Below are positions 26,230 through 36,083 of a stretch of 64,000 nucleotides of DNA, piece by piece (position 1 is the stretch's first letter; each line of letters begins with the position of its first letter). The position numbers and the translations under genes were made by a program. The DNA comes from Marinoscillum sp. MHG1-6 (GTDB lineage Bacteria; Bacteroidota; Bacteroidia; Cytophagales; Cyclobacteriaceae). The notes under the pieces were generated by a model, which ran no database searches, was not told where the DNA came from, and saw only the letters and a list, made by a program, of their open reading frames with translations. The stretch spans positions 496,001-560,000 of the forward strand of contig NZ_JAMZMI010000002.1 in NCBI RefSeq assembly GCF_024714475.1. Reading direction: 5' to 3'.

Positions 26230-28500
26230 ATGGCGAGGGAAGAACTGGACGGATATCTAAGGGAGCTAAATCCACCACAACTTGAAGGAGTAATCAATAC
26301 AGAAGGGCCCACTATGCTTATTGCAGGTGCGGGTTCAGGGAAAACACGTGTTTTGACCTATCGTATTGCCCATTTAATGAAACACCACAAGGTGGATCCT
26401 TTTAATATCATGGCATTGACCTTTACCAATAAGGCGGCCAAAGAGATGCGTAACAGGATTGAAGCTATTGTAGGCGCAGAAGCCAGAAATCTATGGATGG
26501 GAACCTTTCACTCTGTTTTTGCCCGAATTCTTCGAGCTGAAGCGAGTCGGCTAGGCTACCCCAGCAACTTTACCATCTATGATACAGATGATTCCAAAAC
26601 GCTGATCAAACAGATCGTGAAGGAGATGAAACTGGATGACAAGTTGTACAAGGCGAATCTTGTTTACAATCGTATTTCTGCAGCTAAAAACAGACTGGTC
26701 TCCTGGCAACAATACCTCAACGATCCGATTTACGCAGAGGATGATGCAGCCAACCGCCGACCGGAGATGGGGAAAATTTACAAGGCCTACTCGCTGCGAT
26801 GCTTTCAGGCAGATGCGATGGACTTTGACGACCTCCTCTATCAGACCAATATCCTTTTCAGAGATCATATAGACATACTCAACAAATATCAGCAGCGATT
26901 CCATTACCTGCTCATTGATGAGTTTCAGGACACCAATATCTCACAATATGTGATTGCGAGAAAGTTGGCCGCCGTTCGACAAAATATAGCTGTAGTGGGT
27001 GACGATGCACAAAGTATCTATGCCTTCCGTGGTGCTGACATCCAAAACATCCTCAACTTCGAGCGCGATTATCCTGATCTGAAGGTTATCAAACTGGAAC
27101 AGAACTATCGATCAACCAAAACGATAGTGAATGCTGCGAACTCAGTGATCTTTAAGAACACGGCACAGCTTAAGAAGAATGTCTGGACTGATAACGAGGA
27201 TGGTGAACTGATCGACCTGATCAAAGCGACCTCCGACAATGAAGAGGGCAAGCTTGTAGCCTCCTCCATCTTCGAAACCAGGATGAAGGAACAGGCTAGT
27301 AATAATGAGTTTGCGGTACTTTACCGAACCAACAGTCAATCTCGAGCCATAGAAGAATCCCTTCGTCGCAACAACCTCAAATACCGGGTAGTGGGAGGCC
27401 TCTCCTTCTATCAAAGAAAAGAAATCAAAGACCTTATCGCTTACCTTAGGTATATCGTCAACGCCAATGACGAGCAGGCCATGCGACGAATTATCAACCT
27501 ACCTAAGCGAGGGATCGGACCCGGTACGATCGAAAAACTTGTGGTAGCGGCTAACGAGAACAATGTGCCACTTAGTGACATTCTTGACAGAGCAACCAGC
27601 CATGTGGGTGGGCGTGGTGGCACCCAGGTTGAAAATTTTGCAACATTGATTAAGAGCTTTCGGCTGACCAATGAAAAGAAGGATGCCTACGAGACTGCGG
27701 CACACGTAGCAAAAACATCCGGTCTCATGAAGGAGCTTTACGAAGATAAGACCATAGAGGGCCTAAGCCGCTATGAAAACGTCCAGGAATTACTCAACGC
27801 CATCAAAGAGTTCACAGATGACCCTGAGAGGGAGGACAAAACCTTAAGTGCTTTTTTACAGGAAGTGACCTTGCTAACAGATGAGGATCGATCTGAAAAT
27901 CCCGAAGAAGCTATCACCCTGATGACGATCCATAGTGCAAAGGGTCTTGAGTTCAATTATGTCTACGTCGTGGGCATGGAAGAAGAGCTCTTCCCTTCAC
28001 AAATGATGCTCAGCAGCCGTACAGATCTGGAAGAAGAGCGACGACTCTTTTATGTGGGGATCACCAGAGCCAAAAAGAAACTGCATCTGAGCTATGCCCT
28101 CAACCGATATCGATTCGGGACCCTCAAAAATTGTGAACCCAGTCGATTCCTTGAAGAAGTCGATCCGGCTTATCTCAAGGTGAATAAAAAGTTCTCTACA
28201 ACCTCGCCGTTATCATCAGCTGACAGCTACATTACCAAAAACTTTGTATCCAACCTCAAAAAAGATAAGGCCAACAGGCAATTTGCAACACGAGTCAACC
28301 ATACCCCAAGTCCTGACTTCAAGCCCTCAGACACATCTACTTTGACAGTAGGCATGAAAGTAGAGCATCCGAAATTTGGTTTTGGGTCCGTTAGCGAAAT
28401 TGACGAAGAAGGGTCCAACAGAAAAGCAAAGGTTAACTTTGACAGTGCAGGGGAAAAGACACTGCTTTTGAGCTTTGCGAAGCTCCGGATTGTTGACTGA
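26230..28500 (+). CDS. ATP-dependent DNA helicase, UvrD/PcrA family
   Basis: A 756-residue superfamily 1A 3'-5' helicase. Walker A AGAGSGKT is at 32-39 (motif I). Motif II is DEFQDTN, and further motifs include GDDAQSIYAFRGA (III), LEQNYRST (IV), TIHSAKGLEF (V) and RRLFYVGITRAKK (VI). The C-terminal ~60 residues contain a tudor-like PcrA tail (VGMKVEHPKFGFGSVSEI) that in PcrA/UvrD contacts RNA polymerase. It would act in nucleotide excision repair, mismatch repair and clearing of replication conflicts. TAGATTTG at 26218-26225 also fits the -7 consensus, but is too close to the ATG to be a normal promoter. Confidence 0.94.
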   Translation: MAREELDGYLRELNPPQLEGVINTEGPTMLIAGAGSGKTRVLTYRIAHLMKHHKVDPFNIMALTFTNKAAKEMRNRIEAIVGAEARNLWMGTFHSVFARILRAEASRLGYPSNFTIYDTDDSKTLIKQIVKEMKLDDKLYKANLVYNRISAAKNRLVSWQQYLNDPIYAEDDAANRRPEMGKIYKAYSLRCFQADAMDFDDLLYQTNILFRDHIDILNKYQQRFHYLLIDEFQDTNISQYVIARKLAAVRQNIAVVGDDAQSIYAFRGADIQNILNFERDYPDLKVIKLEQNYRSTKTIVNAANSVIFKNTAQLKKNVWTDNEDGELIDLIKATSDNEEGKLVASSIFETRMKEQASNNEFAVLYRTNSQSRAIEESLRRNNLKYRVVGGLSFYQRKEIKDLIAYLRYIVNANDEQAMRRIINLPKRGIGPGTIEKLVVAANENNVPLSDILDRATSHVGGRGGTQVENFATLIKSFRLTNEKKDAYETAAHVAKTSGLMKELYEDKTIEGLSRYENVQELLNAIKEFTDDPEREDKTLSAFLQEVTLLTDEDRSENPEEAITLMTIHSAKGLEFNYVYVVGMEEELFPSQMMLSSRTDLEEERRLFYVGITRAKKKLHLSYALNRYRFGTLKNCEPSRFLEEVDPAYLKVNKKFSTTSPLSSADSYITKNFVSNLKKDKANRQFATRVNHTPSPDFKPSDTSTLTVGMKVEHPKFGFGSVSEIDEEGSNRKAKVNFDSAGEKTLLLSFAKLRIVD

Positions 28501-28649
28501 TACGTTTTGACGTAGAACTTTTACGTGCTTTTGTTGTAATTTTCAATAAAAACGCAAAAACACGGCAATTCATTTAAATTTTAATGCTATTCATTGAAAT
28601 ATTAGCATAAAAAAGAATTAAAATTGCTAGCATCAAAATTTTATTCTGA

Positions 28650-30614
28650 ATGCTCAGCCTGCCAAAACCTGAATTACTGGGTCCCATATATGATGAGGCA
28701 CACGAAATTACTCTCAACGAGGGTGATGTGCTTAGCGAGCAATTTGCCAAAGCCGACTACTTCTATTTCTTGCTGGAAGGGAAAGTAAGTTTCTTTCTGA
28801 AAGTTGAAGAAGGTACCGAAGAATTAATGGTGGGACAAACTGAGGAGCCGCTAACTCCTATCGGTTGGAGTGCGCTCACCTCACCCAATAGATATGCCAC
28901 AACAGCAATTGTCTCATCAGAAAATGCTCGCCTGTTATGCTGGGAATTTTCTGTCCTGGAAGAAAAGCTTCTCGACGACAGTGTGAGCATTAGCCTGATT
29001 AACCTTATTTGTTCACGATGTACCTTTTTAATCAGGGAAGCAACTGAGTTACTGTCCACCATGGCATCGGGAATCTATGGTGATCAGATTAATGCAGCCG
29101 TAGAACAATACCAAAGCACCAAACTTCCGGAAGAAGAAGACATCGTTCAGTTTTTAAGGCAGTCTCCTTTTTTCGAAATTTTTGAGGAAGATCAATTGGA
29201 GTTTCTAGCCAGACACCTGGAAAGAAGACAGTACCGAACTAATGATGTCATTTATGAGCAGGGCACAGAAACGGATGGCATTTATATACTCGTTTCGGGA
29301 AAGGTTACTTTCTCTTATAGAGATCAAAATGGGGGTGTGATCGGATTTAGAAACCTGGTAACTCCAGGGTTTATGGTTGGATGGTCCGCCTCTATTGGTG
29401 CTAAAACACTGGTAAGTGCTACCGCCAAGCAGGAAACTGTTCTTTATGTGATCCCAATCGAATCTCTGAACTGGTTTGCAAAAAAGGATCTAAAGTTTTC
29501 AAGAGAATTTCATTACCGACTGCTTTGGTTGATAGGTCACCAGCTTCAAGCCATACGGGCCCGTTTGATTTCAGCAAAGTTCAATCATGAGATCATTGCT
29601 ATTAGCAATTTGATTGAGCAAAACAGCACGAACCTCAAACTGACTTCTGAATTACATAAGGTTCCTCATTTGCTTCAGAACAAGCTGACCATTGAAAATG
29701 GCATTCAAATACTGGAGAATTTGAAGCGTAAAGGGGACCCACAAGAAAAAAACATCGCGGCTCTTTGTCTGGACACGGTGGTAGAGGTGACCCGGGAACT
29801 TAACTTCTACAATGGATTGGTCAATGTGTATCAAGAAGTCACTAACTCTCCGGATGACTGGACGCATTCGGAAGTGCGGAAACATTGTGCATATGCATTC
29901 AGCGAAGTGTTTTCAAATGCAAAAACCGTCATCGAGGGATGGGAAAATCTCCCTGATGAGCCAGGTCATATTTTTATTTACAACCATCTAAGAAACCACC
30001 CTTTCAATACACTTCCGAACAATTTCCAAATCACCCTGGACTCCCACTTCATCAGTTCAGAAATACTCATGAAGAAATATGGGGATCCCGGAATACGGAT
30101 TGTACGGATTGGAAGAGGAGGCGAGTATGGTCACCAGGATTACTACAATCGGCTTGGGCATATTGATGTTTTCACGAATGAATCAGACCCCAAAATGAAC
30201 ACTAAAGAGCATCGCGAGAAAAAGCGACAGGAGTTCTATGAGGTAGCTGGCGCCTATTTGAAACAAAACGTTAATTTATTGATCAGTCCTGAAGGAACCT
30301 CATTTGGAACAGAGGAATCTCCCGGACCATTTAAGGCAGGTGCCTTTAGACTTGCTCTGAATACTCGCCCGGAACCATTGATTATACCGATTTCAATTGC
30401 GAATTTTGACAAACGGGTGCGAAAGAACACTTTTTCAGTGATCATCAATCCGCCATTTAGGGTAAGTGAGTATATAAGCAAGGCTGGAGATAAAAATGAG
30501 ATGAAGCTTTTCCTTACCAAATTAAGGGAGAAGTTTAGGGAATATGTAGAGTTGACTGCAGATCAGGCCAACGAACCGATTAGCATTCCAAGATATGGGA
30601 GAAAAAGCAATTGA
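28650..30614 (+). CDS. Tandem cyclic-nucleotide-binding domains fused to a PlsC-like acyltransferase
   Basis: A 654-residue cytoplasmic protein. Residues about 10-125 and 170-290 resemble cNMP-binding (CRP-type) beta-rolls; the second has the more typical IYEQGTETDGIYILVSGKV. A helical linker (about 295-430) leads to a lysophospholipid-type acyltransferase domain (about 438-630). Motif III is SPEGTSFG (546-553), close to the canonical FPEGTRS. Motif I, normally NHxxxxD, reads NHLRNHPFN (N445, H446), so the catalytic Asp is replaced by Pro. It may be a ligand-gated acyltransferase with altered chemistry, or an inactive one. The next gene overlaps its 3' end, suggesting coupling. Confidence 0.75.
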   Translation: MLSLPKPELLGPIYDEAHEITLNEGDVLSEQFAKADYFYFLLEGKVSFFLKVEEGTEELMVGQTEEPLTPIGWSALTSPNRYATTAIVSSENARLLCWEFSVLEEKLLDDSVSISLINLICSRCTFLIREATELLSTMASGIYGDQINAAVEQYQSTKLPEEEDIVQFLRQSPFFEIFEEDQLEFLARHLERRQYRTNDVIYEQGTETDGIYILVSGKVTFSYRDQNGGVIGFRNLVTPGFMVGWSASIGAKTLVSATAKQETVLYVIPIESLNWFAKKDLKFSREFHYRLLWLIGHQLQAIRARLISAKFNHEIIAISNLIEQNSTNLKLTSELHKVPHLLQNKLTIENGIQILENLKRKGDPQEKNIAALCLDTVVEVTRELNFYNGLVNVYQEVTNSPDDWTHSEVRKHCAYAFSEVFSNAKTVIEGWENLPDEPGHIFIYNHLRNHPFNTLPNNFQITLDSHFISSEILMKKYGDPGIRIVRIGRGGEYGHQDYYNRLGHIDVFTNESDPKMNTKEHREKKRQEFYEVAGAYLKQNVNLLISPEGTSFGTEESPGPFKAGAFRLALNTRPEPLIIPISIANFDKRVRKNTFSVIINPPFRVSEYISKAGDKNEMKLFLTKLREKFREYVELTADQANEPISIPRYGRKSN

Positions 30615-31209
30615 ATTAAACATGTTTGAAGACGAAATTATCTCGTTGGAGAATCAACTGGACGAACTTGAGGATGATAAGAATCTTATCGTTTTTTATG
30701 GGAGCTCCTCCATCCGCCTTTGGACAACCATGCGAGAAGATCTATCACCTTTGAATGTGATCAATTTGGGTTTCGGAGGATCCTCATTTGGATGGTGTGT
30801 ACATTATTATCAACGTCTTTTCAGCAAGCTGAAAAAGCCGGATCATATTGTTTTTTATTGTGGGGACAATGATCTTGACAATGGCCTTTCCCCTGACAAG
30901 GTTTTGAAGAAATTTCGACAATTGGTTGGGCTTACCAGGACGGATTTTCCCAAGACACCGATATCAGTGATAACGATTAAACCGAGCCCGATAAGAACAC
31001 TTCTTCAACCGAAGATTATTCTCACGAATAATCTCATCCGAAAAGAATTGAAGACTCTGCCCAAAACAGGTCAAATAAATGTCTTTGATTCCATGCTCAA
31101 TGAAAGAGCAGTTGCCCGGCCTGAACTTTATCTTGAAGATCAGCTACACCTAAATGAGAAGGGATATAAAATTTGGAAAGGAGTGATCAGGAAATACTTC
31201 GGTATTTAG
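30595..31209 (+). CDS. SGNH/GDSL-family hydrolase
   Basis: A 204-residue (or 195 if the ATG at 30622 is used) SGNH hydrolase without a signal peptide. Block I is FYGSSSIRLW with the nucleophile Ser (about S38). Block II is INLGFGGSSFG, block III is YCGDNDLDNG, and block V is DQLHLNEKGY with the Asp and His. Such enzymes are esterases or lysophospholipases. Its first ATG lies inside the preceding acyltransferase gene (20-base overlap), so the two are probably co-translated. An acyltransferase plus an esterase suggests acyl-chain exchange on a shared lipid; this is inference. Confidence 0.82.
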   Translation: MGEKAIELNMFEDEIISLENQLDELEDDKNLIVFYGSSSIRLWTTMREDLSPLNVINLGFGGSSFGWCVHYYQRLFSKLKKPDHIVFYCGDNDLDNGLSPDKVLKKFRQLVGLTRTDFPKTPISVITIKPSPIRTLLQPKIILTNNLIRKELKTLPKTGQINVFDSMLNERAVARPELYLEDQLHLNEKGYKIWKGVIRKYFGI

Positions 31210-31907
31210 TTTTCCACAACCGCATACCGCTCCACTCTCTCCTTGTCACCAATTTTCCTGGATGCCTCCAATAGTCCCTCGACACAATCACATTCATTAT
31301 TGCTCTTGTAGGAAGCCTCAAAGGATTCAATCGCATCATTGTAGTATCTTTTACCGGTTTCCTGATCTTCGAGAGCTGCTATAGTGGCTAAACCCAGGTA
31401 AACTTTCCCCATTAACTCATTAGTTTCCCAGGTGGGTCCGATAAAAGTAACTGCCTTCAAATAGTTTAATGATCGCGACAATAATGCCCACCTCGCTAAC
31501 GAATCTGAGACATTTTGCGAATTGGCATAGGCTAACTCAGCCTGCTTCTTTAATTCTGGATAGATATCATACAGTTCCTTGCTCGCACGCTCAACCCATG
31601 AAGGTATTCCAAAAGAACGAACCTTCTTCAGATCACTGTACGCTGATAAAAACAGCGCTACATTTCCCTGATCACTGGAAGCTCCCTTTCTTGCAAGGCG
31701 AATGTAAGAAGCTGCCCGGTAGAAATACGACTTGGAGGCATCATCAAGGGACAAGGCTCCCGGATTCTCTAGAGCCAGATTAATATCACGAATGGCTCGT
31801 TCATAGGCTCCTCCCGAAAAAGCAATAATGCCGCTGGAGATGTACCTTTGCTGAGCAAATAGTGTGGTAATAACGAATAGATTAACTACTAAAAGAAGAT
31901 ATCGCAC
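31206..31907 (-). CDS. Secreted TPR-like repeat protein
   Basis: A 233-residue protein with a signal peptide (about 1-18, ending LFAQ). A helical body follows in which A-x2-Y/F-containing pairs recur (AFSGGAYERAIRDINLAL, YFYRAASYIRLA, NDAIESFEASYKS), consistent with four to five divergent TPRs. It ends with a CDC segment. It is convergent with the SGNH gene (4-base overlap) and divergent from the FAN1-like gene. No specific function recognised; probably periplasmic. Confidence 0.65.
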   Translation of the reverse strand: MRYLLLVVNLFVITTLFAQQRYISSGIIAFSGGAYERAIRDINLALENPGALSLDDASKSYFYRAASYIRLARKGASSDQGNVALFLSAYSDLKKVRSFGIPSWVERASKELYDIYPELKKQAELAYANSQNVSDSLARWALLSRSLNYLKAVTFIGPTWETNELMGKVYLGLATIAALEDQETGKRYYNDAIESFEASYKSNNECDCVEGLLEASRKIGDKERVERYAVVEN

Positions 31908-31964
31908 TAAGGGCTGGTTTTGGTCACCGCAATATTACAAAGCCTATTGCTATCGTCATAAAAT

Positions 31965-33599
31965 ATGCCGGACAAAGAACCCATCATACTCCCTCCCAAA
32001 TATTACCTCGATTACTTCAATTACTTAATTGAATTTGTAACTGAGTTCTCGGGCCATCTACTAGGTGATGTTGGAGAAAATTTCATTCACTGTTATAAAC
32101 AGTTAGATGAAAACTCCCAATGCACGATGATCCGTATGGCCAATAGAAAGGGTGAATATTTCAGACTCTCGAAATTTAGTTATGAGGAGATAGATAACAT
32201 TGGGCAATGTATTGAAGAATTAATCGAGAATGATTTCGCATCATTGGACCCTCCCATTGACCCGCTACTCTTCAACCTGTTTACCAAAAATGAGCTCATA
32301 AAAATCTTCCCGGACTACGAGTTTCAAAAGCTTAAAAAAGACGAAATCCTTGAATTTCTTGCAGAGCATGCCTCTACAGAGGATTACCAACTGCTTAGCC
32401 GAAAGGAAACCATTATTCATTTTGTCAGACAAGAAGAGGTAGACTTTCTGAAACTCCTCTTCTTCGGACATAATCATGGCATGATGACCGAGTTTGTGAT
32501 CCGGGACATTGGAAATATTAAACTGGAAGATCACGAAGGCCGAACCTTCAAGCCCTGGTTTGATTGTCACGAGGAAGCTAGCGCCATTTTTGAGCTATCA
32601 AAACTCAATCGGCTTATCAAAGAATTGATTTCTTTCGGTTTACCCGAAGAAGTGCTCGACCTTATTTCTCCCATCAACTGGAGTCGTATCATTAATTACA
32701 GAAATGCACGTAAGCCAGCTAATCGCCTCATGCTTCGTTTGGGAGAATATTTTGAGAAATCTGGATACTTTCAGGAAGCCATCACCTACTATGAGCTGGC
32801 ACATCAACATCCCGGACGTGAACGCAGAATTAGGATTTACAATAAGTTGGGGATGAAAGATGAGGCAATTGATCTGGCTTCATTTGTATTAGAAAAACCC
32901 TACAACGCTACCGAGCTTACTTTTGCGAAGGATTTTCTGGCCAAAACAGGAGCCAGAACTTTACGAAGCACCACTGAGCGAATTAAACAGGGACTCGTTG
33001 TGGAGATTGAATCAGATAGTAATAAGAGGGTTGAACAACTAGCCCTGGTCTATTTAGAAGATCAGGGATATCAAGGCCTGCATAGTGAAAACTTTCTCTG
33101 GCGTGGACTATTCGGACTTACTTTTTGGCAAGAGCTGTTCGACGTATCCAGTGCCACCTTCCACCATCCATTGGAAAGAGGGCCTTCAGACCTCCGTTCA
33201 GAACAATTCTACATCGAGCAGGAACCTTCCCTTCGAGAGAAGCTTAAAACGTTTCGATCTAAAAAACAGCTCGCAAATCACCTGACAGAGACTTATTACA
33301 GCAAAGAAAACATCAACAATCCCCTCGTGGTTTGGCATGAAGACTTGCTGATGGCCGTTATCAAAGCAGTAGAGCTCCTTCCCCTAAAAGGGCTTAAAAA
33401 GGTGCTGTTGGAAATGGCCAGGAATATGAAAGATCATAGCGCAGGATTTCCCGACCTTTTTGTATGGAAGTCAAAGCAGTATCACTTCTACGAAATCAAG
33501 TCCCCCAATGACCACCTTTCGGCTCAACAGCTCTTTTGGCTGGACTTCTTTGATACTGAAAACATAAATGCAGATATCATGAGAATCAAATATCTCTGA
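31965..33599 (+). CDS. FAN1-type structure-specific nuclease (VRR-NUC domain)
   Basis: A 544-residue homologue of Fanconi-associated nuclease 1. The middle contains a TPR-like helical segment (about 240-330; YFEKSGYFQEAITYYELA). The region with SENFLWRGLFGLTFWQELF and GPSDLRSEQFY is typical of FAN1. The C-terminal VRR-NUC domain (about 430-544) has the PD-D/E-x-K nuclease core GFPDLFVW...FYEIKSPNDHLSAQQLFWLDFF. FAN1 enzymes cleave 5' flaps and unhook interstrand cross-links. The eukaryotic UBZ finger is absent, as in Pseudomonas FAN1. Single gene with its own start; likely a DNA repair role. Confidence 0.88.
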   Translation: MPDKEPIILPPKYYLDYFNYLIEFVTEFSGHLLGDVGENFIHCYKQLDENSQCTMIRMANRKGEYFRLSKFSYEEIDNIGQCIEELIENDFASLDPPIDPLLFNLFTKNELIKIFPDYEFQKLKKDEILEFLAEHASTEDYQLLSRKETIIHFVRQEEVDFLKLLFFGHNHGMMTEFVIRDIGNIKLEDHEGRTFKPWFDCHEEASAIFELSKLNRLIKELISFGLPEEVLDLISPINWSRIINYRNARKPANRLMLRLGEYFEKSGYFQEAITYYELAHQHPGRERRIRIYNKLGMKDEAIDLASFVLEKPYNATELTFAKDFLAKTGARTLRSTTERIKQGLVVEIESDSNKRVEQLALVYLEDQGYQGLHSENFLWRGLFGLTFWQELFDVSSATFHHPLERGPSDLRSEQFYIEQEPSLREKLKTFRSKKQLANHLTETYYSKENINNPLVVWHEDLLMAVIKAVELLPLKGLKKVLLEMARNMKDHSAGFPDLFVWKSKQYHFYEIKSPNDHLSAQQLFWLDFFDTENINADIMRIKYL

Positions 33600-33651
33600 T
33601 GGCTAAATTTCAGTACCAAATAATCCTTATATTCAGGACAAATAAAATTGA

Positions 33652-34929
33652 ATGAAGATATTGATGCTCGGGTGGGAGCTCCCGCCCATTATTTCCGGAG
33701 GTTTAGGTGTTGCCAGTGAAGGAATTACCAATGGAATGGTTAATCTTGGTCACAAAGTAGAATTTTTACTTCCAAAAAAGAACAGAGCCCATAAAAACAA
33801 ACCTTTCAAGGTAATAGACTCAAATGCCATTTCATTGGATTTTAAGTTGTGGCAAAAAGAGGTCAAAGTGACCGAAATAATCAGGGAAACAGAGGTAGCC
33901 AAAAGGCTTATTCCCTACCTGCCAGCAGAAGTATTTGAAATAGCACGAAAAAAACAAATTGTCATTGAAAAACTGGAGGATAAGCAAGAATCAGCATTAC
34001 TCGACAAAGTGGAGCTAACAGGTGAATACACCAAAAACCTTCTTAGTGAAACATCCAAGTATGCCTTGCTAGCGGCACAGCATTGTCTTAAAAACAAATA
34101 TGACATCATCCACGCACATGACTGGGTTGTCTTCAAAGCAGGTGCATTATGCGCTAAAGAAACCGGATTACCACTTTATGTTCATTGTCATAGCACCGAG
34201 TACGATAGGAATGGCAGCTACGCTCAGGAGGATATCATTCGTGAAGAAAAATTGGGCTTTGAGGCCAGTACCAAAATCTTCAGTGTGAGTGAAATGGTCA
34301 AGCGCACCATCGTCTCTAAATACAAAATCAACCCAAAGAAAATTGTAGTTGTACCCAATGCCCTCGAGGAAGAATTGGCCTCGGTCAAAAAAGCTTCAAC
34401 CAAAAAGAAAAAGACAATCATTTTCGTTGGGAGATTTACCCACCAAAAAGGCCCTTTTGTCTTCGTGGATATTGCTCGTGAGCTGCTCAACAAAGGAGGC
34501 GATTACGAGTTCATAATGATTGGGGATGGCTATCTAAAAGAACAACTCATCCGAAAGGTCAACCATCTTAACCTTTCGGACCGATTTGAATTCCCCGGTT
34601 TTCTAGTAAGAGAAAAAGCACTGGAACAGCTTCAGAAAGCTGACCTGTTAATCGCGCCCTCCTATGCGGAGCCTTTTGGTTTGGTTATTCTGGAAGCTAT
34701 TCTCAATAAGGTGCCAGTACTCGCAGCAAAAGGAACGGGCATATCAGAATTCGTCCCGGGCCTCGTACAGATTGAACTCTGGGATACTTTCAACTTTATC
34801 CAGAAGGCAAGCCGACTGCTAAAAGATGTTCCTTACAAAAAAGAGGTCGTCGACCTGTGTCTTTCACAGGCTTCAAAGTTGAGTTGGGAAAAATCAGCCA
34901 AAATCATCGAAAAAGCTTACGCATCATAA
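33652..34929 (+). CDS. Glycosyltransferase family 4, glycogen-synthase-like N-terminus
   Basis: A 425-residue GT-B enzyme. The N-terminal GWELPPIISGGLGVASEGI is the sugar-nucleotide loop seen in bacterial glycogen/starch synthases and related GT4 proteins. The C-terminal half has the family signatures GRFTHQKGP and PSYAEPFGLVILEA with the conserved Glu pair. It likely transfers glucose from a nucleotide sugar to a glucan or other acceptor; acceptor unknown. It is one base upstream of the FAD oxidoreductase gene, though no functional link between them is evident. Confidence 0.83.
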   Translation: MKILMLGWELPPIISGGLGVASEGITNGMVNLGHKVEFLLPKKNRAHKNKPFKVIDSNAISLDFKLWQKEVKVTEIIRETEVAKRLIPYLPAEVFEIARKKQIVIEKLEDKQESALLDKVELTGEYTKNLLSETSKYALLAAQHCLKNKYDIIHAHDWVVFKAGALCAKETGLPLYVHCHSTEYDRNGSYAQEDIIREEKLGFEASTKIFSVSEMVKRTIVSKYKINPKKIVVVPNALEEELASVKKASTKKKKTIIFVGRFTHQKGPFVFVDIARELLNKGGDYEFIMIGDGYLKEQLIRKVNHLNLSDRFEFPGFLVREKALEQLQKADLLIAPSYAEPFGLVILEAILNKVPVLAAKGTGISEFVPGLVQIELWDTFNFIQKASRLLKDVPYKKEVVDLCLSQASKLSWEKSAKIIEKAYAS

Positions 34930-34930
34930 T

Positions 34931-36052
34931 ATGATCAGTCTATGGGAAAAGGAATCCTTTATATCCTTCGATATCATCATCGTTGGAGCGGGGATCACCG
35001 GTTTCTCTACGGCAGCTAGTCTTAAGGAAAAACATCCCGAACTTAAAGTTTTAATTCTGGAAAGAGGGCTTATACCCACTGGAGCAAGCACACGGAATGC
35101 CGGTTTTGCATGCTTTGGAAGTGTCTCCGAATTACTAAATGACAGGCATACTCTTGGCGAAGAGGGAATGGTTGAGCTCGTGGAAAAACGGTGGAAAGGG
35201 CTTCAAATGATGATTGAACGACTTGGGGCCAACACGATCGATCTTGAGAAAAAAGGAGGATACGAACTCATCACCGAATCGCAGGAATTTCTTCTGGATA
35301 AAATTGAAGACACTAACGAATTGATCCGTCCAATCTTTGGCCAACCCGTGTTTCATAAAAAGGATGATCAAATCTCACCCTTTGGGTTAAGGAGAGTAAA
35401 GCATCTGATCTACAATGAATTCGAGGCTCAGCTTCATTCCGGCAAACTTCTTCATTCCCTTTGGCAATATTGTTCGCGTTTAGGGGTTCAGGTGATCACG
35501 GGCGCTGAGGTTACCCACTTCGAAAATCAAGACAATTTCATTGAGGTAAGAACCAACTCATTGAACTTTCAGGGTAAAAATCTCACGATTTGCACCAATG
35601 CTTTTAGTAATAAGTTTATAACCTCCAACATCGATCTGAAGCCCGGAAGGGGGCTTGTGATGTATGTCAAGCCAACTAAAAAGCTCCAATTTGAAGGCAC
35701 CTTTCATTACGATGAAGGTTACAACTATTTCAGAGATTTTAAGGGAGGAATCATTCTGGGCGGGGGAAGAAACCTGGCGTTAGAAGAGGAAGAAACAACT
35801 GAATTTGGCACGAATGAGAGGATTCTGAATCATTTGGAGATGCTACTTCAGGAAATGATCATACCTGATCAGGAATATTCAATTGAGCAAACATGGTCGG
35901 GAATTATGGCCTTCGGTGCTACCAAGTCTCCCATAATCCAAAAAATAGATCAAAATTGTTTTATCGGCATTAGACTAGGAGGAATGGGCGTAGCGATCGG
36001 GAGTATGGTTGGTGAAGAGCTATCTGAGCGAATTTTAGAATCGGGATTATAA
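34931..36052 (+). CDS. FAD-dependent oxidoreductase, D-amino acid oxidase (DAO) family
   Basis: A 373-residue flavoprotein with the N-terminal dinucleotide fold IIIVGAGITGFSTAASL...LILERG. The motif STRNAGFACFGS matches the DAO/glycine-oxidase group, and the C-terminal IGIRLGGMGVAIGSMVGEEL closes the FAD site. It would oxidise an amine or amino acid. The substrate is not predictable from sequence. It follows the glycosyltransferase by one base and precedes the antiporter gene by 31. Confidence 0.85.
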   Translation: MISLWEKESFISFDIIIVGAGITGFSTAASLKEKHPELKVLILERGLIPTGASTRNAGFACFGSVSELLNDRHTLGEEGMVELVEKRWKGLQMMIERLGANTIDLEKKGGYELITESQEFLLDKIEDTNELIRPIFGQPVFHKKDDQISPFGLRRVKHLIYNEFEAQLHSGKLLHSLWQYCSRLGVQVITGAEVTHFENQDNFIEVRTNSLNFQGKNLTICTNAFSNKFITSNIDLKPGRGLVMYVKPTKKLQFEGTFHYDEGYNYFRDFKGGIILGGGRNLALEEEETTEFGTNERILNHLEMLLQEMIIPDQEYSIEQTWSGIMAFGATKSPIIQKIDQNCFIGIRLGGMGVAIGSMVGEELSERILESGL

Positions 36053-36083
36053 AAATTTCTTTTAATTTTCAGTTTGGCTAAAA

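Noticed and set aside
28558-28640. Inverted ATGCTA/TAGCAT repeats before the cNMP-binding acyltransferase gene
   Set aside because: Short (6 bp) in very AT-rich sequence, without a T-run or promoter context; likely chance.
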